A DNA stretch of 5,102 nucleotides from DASVDK01 sp036562265 [NCBI: Thermodesulfobacteriota bacterium] (GCA_036562265.1 DATCKS010000597.1:1-5102), one strand, 5' to 3'; counted from the stretch's first letter, positions 1 through 4,837 are shown. A program made the numbers and translations. The notes: generated from the letters alone by a model not told the origin.

Positions 1-252
1 CCGCAGGAGCGCGCGCTGGTTGCGGGTAAGCGAGCCGACCTCGACGCCGCCGAAGCGGTAGCTCCCGCCGGTCGGGGTGTCGAGGCAGCCGATGATGTTC
101 AGGCAGGTGCTCTTGCCCGACCCGCTCGCCCCCATCACCGCGACGAACTCCCCCTCGTCGATGTCGAGGTCCACCCCGCGCAGCGCGTGGACCGCGGCGG
201 CGCCGGTCCCGTAGACCTTGGTGACGCCCAGGAGCCGGATCAGCGGCGTCAC
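1..252 (-). CDS. ABC transporter ATP-binding protein, MacB/LolD type (N-terminal 84 residues; cut by window edge)
   Basis: This is the N-terminal part of an ABC ATPase that would power the efflux pump encoded upstream. Visible elements are an A-loop aromatic (Y14 in KVYG), a Walker A motif GASGSGKST at residues 41-49, and directly after it LNIIGCLDTPTGG, a hallmark of the LolD/MacB/FtsE-like family. The Q-loop, signature motif and Walker B lie outside the window. It therefore cannot be told whether this is a MacB fusion with its own membrane domain or a separate ATPase with a permease gene next to it. GTG at 252-250 is chosen as the start because GGAG (262-259) sits six nucleotides upstream and no other in-frame start is close. 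The start follows the adaptor stop codon after 3 nt, so the two genes are probably co-translated. Family assignment is firm; the substrate cannot be read. Confidence 0.93.
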   Translation of the reverse strand, partial: MTPLIRLLGVTKVYGTGAAAVHALRGVDLDIDEGEFVAVMGASGSGKSTCLNIIGCLDTPTGGSYRFGGVEVGSLTRNQRALLR

Positions 253-255
253 GCG

Positions 256-1551
256 TCACTCCGCGGCGACAGCGTCGACGACCACGACCATGCCGGGCTC
301 GAGCGCGCCGGCGAGCACCTGGGACGAGACGCCGTCCGTCGCGCCGATCGTGACGGGAATCTCCTCGAGCCGCCCGTCGCGGAGCGTGAAGACGCGGCGC
401 TGCCCGGCCGTCCCCTCCGGTTCGGCCGGCCGCCGCGCGCCCGAGCGGGGCGGCCGCGGCAGGAGTCGGCCGATCAGGCTGCCGCCGCCCGACCGCTCGC
501 TCGTCGGCGCCGCCGGGGGGGCGAACCTGAGCGCCGCGTTCGGCACGAGGAGGGCGTTCTCGACCTGGTCGACCGTGATGGTGGCGGTCGCCGTCATGCC
601 GGGCCGAAGGGTGAGGTCGGCGTTGTCCACCTCGAGCACCGCCGGGTAGGTGACGACCCCGTCCGTCGTTTCCGACCCGTAGTTCACCCGCGTGATCCGC
701 GCGGGGAAGGTGCGGTCCGGGTAGGCGTCGACGGTGAACGTGGCCTCCTGCCCCGCCCGCACCTGGCCGACGTCCGCCTCGTCGACGTCGACGTGGAGTT
801 CCATCTTCGCCAGGTCTTCCGCGAGGACGAAGAGCACCGGCGCCTGGAACGTGGCGGCGACCGTCTGGCCCGGCTCGACCGCCCGCGTGAGCACCACGCC
901 GTTGATCGGCGAGCGGATGACGGCCTTCTCGAGGTTCGTCCGATCGGCGTCGAGCGTGGCCCGGGCCTGGGCGACCGCCGCCTTCGCGCTCGCCTCGTCG
1001 GCCCGGGCGCGGGCGAGGTTGGCCCTGGCCGAGTCCATCTCGTCCTGCGAGGGGACCCGGCCGCCGCTGAGCTCGCGGACGCGCGCGAGTCGCGACAACC
1101 TGGCCTTCGCCTCCTCGACGCTCGCCTGCGCCTGGAGGACCCTGGCCTGCGCCGCCGCGAGCGCCGCCTCCGACTGCTGAACCTGCGCCTCGAGCTTGGT
1201 GGTGTCGAGTCGCGCCAGGACCTGGCCGACCTCCACCCGATCGTTGTAGTCGACCTCGACGCTCCGGATCGTGCCGGACACCTCGATGCCGACCTCCACC
1301 TGGTTGGTCGGCTGGAGGGTCCCGGTCGCCGTGACCGTCACGGTGAGGTTGCCTCGCCGCACCGGCGCGGTCTCGTACCGCACCGCCTCGCCCCGGTCCC
1401 ACGTGAGCCAGGCGAGGACGGCGATCGCGAGCGCCGCGACGACCGCGCCGCGGACCGCCCACCGCACGAGACGGGAGCGGCGGCGGGACGGGCCGTCGAG
1501 GCCGAGCGCGGCGGCGACGTCGCGTCGAGGTGCCGATGCCGGGTCCGTCAT
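256..1551 (-). CDS. MacA/HlyD-type periplasmic adaptor subunit of a tripartite efflux pump (431 aa)
   Basis: This membrane-fusion protein would link the inner-membrane transporter to the outer-membrane duct. The first 30 residues are Arg-rich and cytoplasmic, followed by one membrane anchor at about 31-51. The first lipoyl half is at about 85-118 (VSGTIRSVEV, then DRVEVGQVLARLD). An Ala/Gln/Arg-rich coiled-coil hairpin covers about 119-210, with its turn near the Gly-Gly at 163-164. The second lipoyl half begins at RSPINGVV (213-220) and includes VEPGQTV. The beta-barrel covers about 250-330 (ATFTVDAYPDRTF, LRPGMTATATI). The membrane-proximal domain runs from LLVPNAALRF (334-343) to the end and is interrupted by a Pro/Gly/Ser/Arg-rich insert at about 344-384. 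The ATG overlaps the lipoprotein stop as ATGA, and the preceding Shine-Dalgarno is weak, so translation is probably coupled. The much longer open frame upstream of this ATG overlaps the lipoprotein gene and is not coding. The MacA type is inferred from domain order and the adjacent ABC ATPase. Confidence 0.94.
   Translation of the reverse strand: MTDPASAPRRDVAAALGLDGPSRRRSRLVRWAVRGAVVAALAIAVLAWLTWDRGEAVRYETAPVRRGNLTVTVTATGTLQPTNQVEVGIEVSGTIRSVEVDYNDRVEVGQVLARLDTTKLEAQVQQSEAALAAAQARVLQAQASVEEAKARLSRLARVRELSGGRVPSQDEMDSARANLARARADEASAKAAVAQARATLDADRTNLEKAVIRSPINGVVLTRAVEPGQTVAATFQAPVLFVLAEDLAKMELHVDVDEADVGQVRAGQEATFTVDAYPDRTFPARITRVNYGSETTDGVVTYPAVLEVDNADLTLRPGMTATATITVDQVENALLVPNAALRFAPPAAPTSERSGGGSLIGRLLPRPPRSGARRPAEPEGTAGQRRVFTLRDGRLEEIPVTIGATDGVSSQVLAGALEPGMVVVVDAVAAE
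259..262 (-). promoter_or_regulatory. Shine-Dalgarno site of the ABC ATPase gene
   Basis: GGAG on the minus strand lies six nucleotides before the GTG at 252-250, within the last codons of the adaptor gene and touching its TGA. It fixes the ATPase start and suggests that ribosomes ending the adaptor can reinitiate here. Confidence 0.6.
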
Positions 1552-3020
1552 GGCGTACCGTCCGATCCGGCCGCGCCGGGCGTCCAGCCGCCGCCGAGCG
1601 CCTTGTAGAGGGCGATCAGGTTCGAGACGACCGCCCCCTCGCTCGCCGCGAGCTGGTCCTGGAGCGACAGGAGCGTCCGCTGGGCCTCGAGGACCTGCTG
1701 GAAGTCGAGGAGCCCCGATTCGTACTGCTGCGCTGCGAGCGTGGCGGCGCGCTCGGCCGCCGCGGTTCCCTCGCGCAGGGCCTGGCGGCGCACCTGCTCC
1801 TCCGCGAACGCCACGAGCGCGTTCTCGGTCTCCTCGAGCGCCGTCCGCACGGCGGACTCGTACGCGAGCAGAGCCTGCTCCTGGAGCGCCGACTCGATCC
1901 GGACGGTCGCGCGAAGGCGGCCGGCGTCGAACACCGTGAAGAGCCCGTTCACGCCCAGGGCGGCCGTCCGCGCGGAAGCGGTGAACAGGTTCGAGAGGGA
2001 CAGCGCCTCGAGCCCGATCGACCCGACCAGGGAGAAGGCGGGGTAGAGGTCGGCGGTGGCGGCGCCGACCCGGGCCGTCTGCGCGGCCAGCTCGCGCTCC
2101 GCGCGCCGGACGTCGGGCCGGCGGCGCAGCACGCCTGCCGGGACGCCGACCGCCACGGCGGCCGGCACCTCGGGGAGCGCCGCCGGGGCGGCCAGCTCCG
2201 CGTCGAGGGCGCCCGGCTGGTCCCCCAGGAGGACCGCGAGCCGGTGGCGCGCCTCGGCGAGCTGGATCCGGAGCGTGGGGATCGCGGCCCTCGTCTGCTC
2301 CAGGTTGTACCGGGCCTGCTCGACGTCGAGCTGCGTGACCAGGCCGGCCTCGAAGCGGAAGCGCGCGATCTCGTAGGTTTCCCGCTGCACGTCGAGGTTC
2401 CGTTCGGCGATCGCGATCCGCGCCTGGGTGGTCCGCACGTCGACGTAGTTCTGCCCGACCTCCGCGAGGAGGCTCACCAGCGTGTTCCGCAGGTCCTCCT
2501 CGCTTGCCTGCAGGCTGGCGGTGGCCGCCTCGACGGCGCGCCGGGTGCCGCCGAAGAGGTCGAGTTCCCAGCTCGCGTCGAAGCCGGCCGAGTAGAGCGT
2601 CCGCGTCGTGTCCGGGCGGATCGCGACGCCGGGGACGCTCGCGCCGCCGGCGCCGGTCTCCTCGCTCGAGCGCTGGCGGGTGACCGACGCGCTCGCGTCG
2701 ACGCTCGGGAGGTAGTCGGCGACGACCTGGCGGCGACGCGCCCGCGCCTCGCGGACGCGCGCCTCGGCCTGCTTGAGTTCGAGGTTGCCCGCCACGGCTC
2801 GCTCGACGAGCCGCGTCAGCATCGGATCGTCCAGGGTCGCCCACCAGCGCCCGAGCGCCTCCGGCTCCTCCACCGCCATCGAGACGCCCGGCGCCAGCTC
2901 GGCTTGCCAGACCGAAGGGACGGCCGGCTCGGGCGGCGAGTAGTCGGGCCCGACCGCGGCGCAGCCGGCGGCCGCGACGCCGATCGCCGCGACGAGGCCG
3001 AGCCCTCCTTGGCGGATCAC
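1548..3020 (-). CDS. Outer-membrane efflux lipoprotein, TolC superfamily, NodT/OprM type (490 aa)
   Basis: This is the outer-membrane duct of the pump. With GTG at 3020-3018 the product starts with a short basic N-terminus, a hydrophobic core and a lipobox AAGC, placing the lipidated Cys at residue 20. VGPDYSPPE follows directly, the typical NodT-family N-terminus. Further family signatures are GRWWATLDDPMLTRLVERA (about 57-75), SWELDLFGG (150-158), the helical repeat with YVDVRTTQARIAIAERN (about 192-208) and FEAGLVTQLDVEQARYNLEQ (about 223-241), RRRPDVRRAE (299-308), and YESGLLDFQQVLEAQR followed by LIALYKALGGGW near the C-terminus. The length is usual for the family. An in-frame GTG at 3059 would add 13 residues before the signal peptide and is less likely. 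The chosen start has no good Shine-Dalgarno of its own, but overlaps the stop of a 24-codon leader ORF as GTGA. Its stop overlaps the adaptor ATG. Function is confident; the transported compound is unknown. Confidence 0.94.
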   Translation of the reverse strand: MIRQGGLGLVAAIGVAAAGCAAVGPDYSPPEPAVPSVWQAELAPGVSMAVEEPEALGRWWATLDDPMLTRLVERAVAGNLELKQAEARVREARARRRQVVADYLPSVDASASVTRQRSSEETGAGGASVPGVAIRPDTTRTLYSAGFDASWELDLFGGTRRAVEAATASLQASEEDLRNTLVSLLAEVGQNYVDVRTTQARIAIAERNLDVQRETYEIARFRFEAGLVTQLDVEQARYNLEQTRAAIPTLRIQLAEARHRLAVLLGDQPGALDAELAAPAALPEVPAAVAVGVPAGVLRRRPDVRRAERELAAQTARVGAATADLYPAFSLVGSIGLEALSLSNLFTASARTAALGVNGLFTVFDAGRLRATVRIESALQEQALLAYESAVRTALEETENALVAFAEEQVRRQALREGTAAAERAATLAAQQYESGLLDFQQVLEAQRTLLSLQDQLAASEGAVVSNLIALYKALGGGWTPGAAGSDGTP

Positions 3021-3091
3021 GTCGGCACTCGGCCCGCTTCCAGTGCCGGCGGGCCGCACCGCCGGCGGCCCGCCACGTCCAGGGTCCTCAT
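3017..3091 (-). CDS. Putative 24-residue leader peptide coupled to the efflux operon
   Basis: A short ORF begins with ATG at 3091-3089, six nucleotides after an excellent Shine-Dalgarno (GGAGGGAGG, 3106-3098). It ends at TGA 3019-3017, which overlaps the GTG of the lipoprotein gene as GTGA. The peptide is hydrophilic, starts MRTLDVAG, continues with three Arg codons and a Cys (RRRC at 9-12), then GPPALEAG, and ends VPT. It has no signal peptide and resembles no protein I know. The overlap and the missing ribosome site of the lipoprotein gene suggest that translating this ORF delivers ribosomes to the GTG. Inverted repeats inside it could make this conditional, as in leader-peptide control of some resistance genes. 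Existence as a translated ORF is inference. The alternative is that the strong Shine-Dalgarno belongs to a lipoprotein start displaced by a sequence error, but the intact signal peptide at 3020 argues against that. Confidence 0.5.
   Translation of the reverse strand: MRTLDVAGRRRCGPPALEAGRVPT
3023..3074 (-). promoter_or_regulatory. Alternating inverted repeats (possible attenuator-like RNA structure) before the efflux lipoprotein start
   Basis: On the plus strand a perfect 10-bp inverted repeat has arms at 3048-3057 (ggcgggccgc) and 3065-3074 (gcggcccgcc) with a 7-nt loop. The core gcgggccg (3049-3056) is also complementary to cggcccgc at 3030-3037, which is a direct repeat of 3066-3073. The central element can therefore pair with either neighbour but not both. 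A further 7-bp repeat, cggcact (3023-3029) and agtgccg (3042-3048), has a loop holding the minus-strand sequence GGAAG and ends two bases before the GTG. The repeats are seen directly; a regulatory role is inferred, and high GC raises the chance of accidental pairing. Confidence 0.4.
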
Positions 3092-3097
3092 GCGGCG

Positions 3098-3106
3098 CCT
3101 CCCTCC
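3098..3106 (-). promoter_or_regulatory. Strong Shine-Dalgarno site of the leader ORF
   Basis: GGAGGGAGG on the minus strand lies six nucleotides before the ATG at 3091. It is the best ribosome-binding sequence of the efflux operon and is the main reason to believe the leader ORF is translated. Confidence 0.6.
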
Positions 3107-3195
3107 GGCGAGGCGTTCGCAAGGCCCGTGCCGTGCGGCCTGTCCGGAAAAAGCGCCGTGCGGAGCCTCCGTTACGCCGCTCGGACCCTCGGGGG

Positions 3196-3215
3196 CTGGG
3201 GCGGGGGCGCCCCAG
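3196..3215. repeat. 8-bp perfect inverted repeat with a four-base loop
   Basis: CTGGGGCG (3196-3203) and CGCCCCAG (3208-3215) are exact reverse complements separated by GGGG on the plus strand. It lies six bases from the palindrome at 3222-3240 and between the candidate promoter and the leader ORF. It could be a hairpin in the efflux leader RNA. No T-run follows on either strand, so it is not a convincing terminator. Confidence 0.4.
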
Positions 3216-3221
3216 GTGGCC

Positions 3222-3240
3222 CCGCGGTGGGATACCGCGG
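3222..3240. promoter_or_regulatory. 19-bp palindrome, candidate operator 1 (CCGCGGT-N5-ACCGCGG)
   Basis: Two perfect 7-bp arms are separated by five bases. The spacer overlaps the best -10-like sequence of the minus strand (TATCCC, 3234-3229). Size and symmetry suit a dimeric repressor such as a TetR- or MarR-type protein, which often control efflux operons. No regulator gene is present in the window, so the binding protein is unknown. Confidence 0.4.
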
Positions 3241-3257
3241 CGGTCGTCGAAGCCCAA
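3229..3257 (-). promoter_or_regulatory. Weak sigma70-like promoter candidate for the efflux operon
   Basis: Minus strand TTGGGC (3257-3252), a 17-nt spacer, then TATCCC (3234-3229). Each box matches only three of six consensus positions. It is proposed because the spacing is right and it sits amid the two palindromes. The 5' leader would then be about 130 nt before the leader ORF. Confidence 0.2.
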
Positions 3258-3263
3258 GATCGG

Positions 3264-3282
3264 CCGCGCGCGTGTCGCGCGG
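3264..3282. promoter_or_regulatory. 19-bp palindrome, candidate operator 2 (CCGCGCG-N5-CGCGCGG)
   Basis: This has the same 7-5-7 design as the palindrome at 3222-3240 and shares the outer CCGCG/CGCGG half-site. The two centres (3231 and 3273) are 42 bp apart, about four helical turns, so both would face the same side of the DNA. It lies just upstream of the -35-like TTGGGC. Its arms are low-complexity CG repeats, so chance similarity is a real possibility. Confidence 0.33.
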
Positions 3283-3359
3283 AAGGCGTATCCTTCTTGA
3301 AGACAGGTCGTCGGGATCGTGTTGCCGGTCGGTCCGGTCGTCGAGCCCGCGGCAGGTTC

Positions 3360-3367
3360 GGAGGGAG
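3360..3367 (+). promoter_or_regulatory. Orphan Shine-Dalgarno-like site before the membrane-protein gene
   Basis: GGAGGGAG is a near-ideal ribosome-binding sequence on the plus strand, but no ATG, GTG or TTG lies at a suitable distance in the membrane-protein frame. The in-frame codon six bases downstream (3374-3376) is ACG, after which the frame reads NPFWIV into the first helix. Either the gene uses a rare start, the base is a mutation or error of ATG, or the site is not used. Confidence 0.35.
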
Positions 3368-3391
3368 CGGACGACGAATCCCTTCTGGATC

Positions 3392-3958
3392 GTGGCGGCG
3401 GCGGCGTGCCTGCTGGTCGTGGGTGTGGGCCTGGTCCTCGGGTACCTCGCGGCACGGCACCCCGGATCGCCCGCGGCCTACTACCGGCAGGGCTTTCGCG
3501 ACCCGCGCCGGGAGCGGCTCTTCCTGGCGTCGCTCGGCTTCTTCCTCGCCTTCGGCGTCGTCCGGGGGATCACGCACGCCATCCGCGACCGGATCGGCCC
3601 CTTCCACGACGTCGCCGTCGGCGGGACCCACGTGCACCATCTGGTCTGGGGCATCCTCCTCCTCCTCGGCGTCGGCTACTGCTGGCTCGTCCAGGTCGGG
3701 ACCGGCGTGGAGGGCTCGTCGACGCGGGCGTCGAAGCTCACGGCCACCCTCTACGGCATCGGGTCGGCCCTCACGCTGGACGAGTTCGCGCTCTGGCTCC
3801 GCCTCGAGGACGTGTACTGGACGCCCGAGGGGCGGGAGAGCATCGACGCGGTGACGCTCTTCGGCGCGGCGCTGTCGGTCGGCCTGTGGGGCGGGCCGTT
3901 CTTCCGCGTGATCGGCCGCGCCGTCGCCCGCGAGGCGCGCCACGCTGCGGGGCGGTGA
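3392..3958 (+). CDS. Uncharacterised five-helix integral membrane protein with HVHH and LTLDEF motifs (188 aa from the GTG)
   Basis: I cannot name this protein. Hydrophobic segments lie at about 2-21, 43-62, 84-102, 114-136 and 152-176. Striking polar motifs sit at or in them: RGITHAIRDRIGPFHDV (58-74), GGTHVHHLVWGILLLL (77-92) and LTLDEFALWL (127-136), followed by EDVYW (139-143) and EGRESIDAV (146-154). His and acidic residues at helix ends could bind a metal or cofactor, but this is a guess. From memory, proteins with similar HHLVWG and TLDEFALWL motifs occur as hypothetical membrane proteins in high-GC bacteria. The start is uncertain. GTG 3392 lies within the first helix and has no good ribosome site; ACG 3374 has one; in-frame GTGs at 3272, 3227 and 3128 would add a non-conserved-looking Arg/Ser-rich stretch. 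The gene is transcribed away from the efflux operon and converges with the thi cluster. The coding frame is confident; the N-terminus and function are not. Confidence 0.75.
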   Translation: MAAAACLLVVGVGLVLGYLAARHPGSPAAYYRQGFRDPRRERLFLASLGFFLAFGVVRGITHAIRDRIGPFHDVAVGGTHVHHLVWGILLLLGVGYCWLVQVGTGVEGSSTRASKLTATLYGIGSALTLDEFALWLRLEDVYWTPEGRESIDAVTLFGAALSVGLWGGPFFRVIGRAVAREARHAAGR

Positions 3959-3977
3959 GGCGGCTCTCCCGCGTGCG

Positions 3978-4175
3978 CTAGCGCGCGTACACCTCCGCCC
4001 GGCACCGCTTGCAGATGTACCGGTCCTTGATGGCGAAGTCGTAGAGGTAGCCGGGCAGGAGGACGAGGATCCAGAGGCAGGCGCGGAAGAGGAGCTGCTT
4101 CGGCTGCCGGCCGAAGGGGGTCATCTTGCCGGAGTAGCCGCAGGCGCGGCAGACGAGGTGGGGCCGCGGGGTCAT
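3978..4175 (-). CDS. Small membrane-associated protein with two CxxC knuckles, LITAF-like arrangement (65 aa)
   Basis: The product has a CRAC knuckle (C9, C12), a basic stretch, a hydrophobic segment at about 28-49 (FRACLWILVLLPGYLYDF), and a second knuckle CKRC (C55, C58) close to the C-terminus ending EVYAR. Two CxxC pairs flanking one hydrophobic helix is the arrangement of LITAF-like zinc domains, where the Cys residues bind one zinc and the helix inserts in a membrane face. Here the second knuckle lacks the preceding His of animal LITAF. Zinc binding and membrane association are therefore plausible but inferred; an ordinary zinc ribbon plus a transmembrane helix is the alternative. The ATG overlaps the stop of the thiE-like gene as ATGA, so it is probably translated with the thi genes, though nothing in it suggests a thiamine role. 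Its TAG lies 19 bp from the convergent membrane-protein stop. Confidence 0.8.
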   Translation of the reverse strand: MTPRPHLVCRACGYSGKMTPFGRQPKQLLFRACLWILVLLPGYLYDFAIKDRYICKRCRAEVYAR

Positions 4176-4837
4176 GCCGGAGCGCCGGTGTGCGCCTCGA
4201 GCGCGTCGAGGAAGCGGTCGACCGCCGCGGCCGGGTCGGACGCGGCCATGACGGCGCCGATGCAGGCGACGCCGTGCGCGCCGGCCTGCACCACCTCTGC
4301 CACCCGCTCCGGCGTGAGCCCGCCGAGGGCCAGCACCGGCAGGCCCGCTTCGCCGACCGCGCCGGCGAGCGCCGCCACGCCGAGGGGCGGGCCGGCGGCG
4401 CGCTTGGACGTCGGCTCGTATACCGGACCGAGGACCACGAAGTCGGCCCCGCGGTCGCGCGCGGCCGCCGCCTCGGCGGCCGAGTGCGTCGAGACGCCGA
4501 CGAGGCCGGTGGCGGCGAGGAGCTTGCGGGCCGCGTCGGGAGGGAGCCCCCGCGCCGGCAGGTGCACGCCGTCGGCCTCGGCCGCGATCGCCACGTCGAG
4601 CCGGTCGTTCACGAGGAGGCGGGCGCCGTGGTCGCGCGTGACGGCGCGGACCTCGCGCGCCAGGGCGAAGAGCGGCCCGCCGTCGAGGTCCTTCTCCCTG
4701 AGCTGGACGCCGACGCGCGCGCCGCGCGCGGCGGCCCGGGCGAGCGCGGCGGCGAGGACGGCGGGAAGGGTGCGGCCGGCCGCCTCCGCGGCCTTCCGGT
4801 CGGTCACGAGGTAGAGCCGGAAGTCGAGCCGGGCCAT
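4172..4837 (-). CDS. thiE: Thiamine phosphate synthase / TenI family protein (221 aa)
   Basis: This TIM-barrel protein belongs to the ThiE/TenI family. ThiE joins the pyrimidine pyrophosphate (HMP-PP) to thiazole phosphate to give thiamine phosphate; TenI-type members instead tautomerise the thiazole phosphate made by ThiG. Visible motifs are YLVTDR (9-14), VQLREKD with Q45, R47 and K49, LLVNDRLDVA (74-83), DGVHLPARGLP (89-99), GVSTHS (114-119), GPVYEPTSK (137-145), PPLG (150-153), LALGGLTPERV (169-179) and a C-terminal GVACIGAVMAASDP. The QxRxK set and ND pair fit ThiE. However, HLPARG replaces the usual HxGQxD, so the second metal-binding Asp is missing, and the HLP and PPLG pattern is TenI-like. 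The gene starts 10 nt after thiG and overlaps the small CxxC gene by ATGA. Both ThiE and TenI genes are found near thiG, so context does not decide. Family assignment is secure; the exact reaction is not. Confidence 0.9.
   Translation of the reverse strand: MARLDFRLYLVTDRKAAEAAGRTLPAVLAAALARAAARGARVGVQLREKDLDGGPLFALAREVRAVTRDHGARLLVNDRLDVAIAAEADGVHLPARGLPPDAARKLLAATGLVGVSTHSAAEAAAARDRGADFVVLGPVYEPTSKRAAGPPLGVAALAGAVGEAGLPVLALGGLTPERVAEVVQAGAHGVACIGAVMAASDPAAAVDRFLDALEAHTGAPA

Larger units (their letters stand above)
3092..3391. other. Divergent intergenic control region without a convincing gene
   Basis: About 300 bases separate the efflux leader ORF (minus) from the membrane-protein gene (plus). 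Open frames cross it, but their translations are Arg/Ser/Gly-rich, lack recognisable motifs and show weaker third-position G/C preference than the flanking genes. The region holds the leader Shine-Dalgarno, a short palindrome cggagcctccg (3161-3171), an 8-bp hairpin at 3196-3215, two 19-bp palindromes (3222-3240 and 3264-3282), a relatively AT-rich patch around 3283-3320, and an isolated Shine-Dalgarno-like GGAGGGAG at 3360-3367. Promoters for both divergent units should lie here. Confidence 0.6.

Noticed and set aside
187-1608. Long plus-strand open frame of 473 codons opposite the adaptor gene
   Set aside because: Its translation is Arg/Gly/Ala/Asp-rich with no recognisable motif, whereas the minus strand encodes a clear adaptor over the same bases. 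Long antisense frames are expected at this GC content.
1552-2844. Upstream extension of the adaptor reading frame to an 862-residue protein
   Set aside because: The extension overlaps the well-supported lipoprotein gene in another frame of the same strand and translates to Arg/Gly/Pro-rich sequence. The ATG at 1551 gives a normal adaptor N-terminus.
3141-3171. Terminator-like T-run on the minus strand (TTTTT near 3152-3148) after the cggagcctccg palindrome
   Set aside because: The palindrome has a one-base centre, cannot form a good loop, and is separated from the T-run by eight bases. No minus-strand gene ends there.
3297-3325. Plus-strand promoter TTGAAG-17-TGTTGC for the membrane-protein gene
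   Set aside because: The -35-like box is fair, but the -10 matches TATAAT at only about two positions. No better plus-strand promoter was seen.
1530-3854. Plus-strand open frame of 774 codons opposite the lipoprotein gene and across the intergenic region
   Set aside because: It crosses a real gene in antisense, the intergenic region and then the membrane-protein gene out of frame, with low-complexity basic translation throughout.
3017-3943. Minus-strand 308-codon frame opposite the membrane-protein gene
   Set aside because: Antisense shadow; only its last 24 codons, after the strong Shine-Dalgarno and ATG at 3091, look like a possible translated ORF.
3971-3990. Palindrome GCGCTAGCGC (3975-3984) between the convergent genes as a bidirectional terminator
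   Set aside because: It has no loop and no T-run, and it spans the stop codon of the CxxC gene. It is more likely chance in CG-rich sequence.
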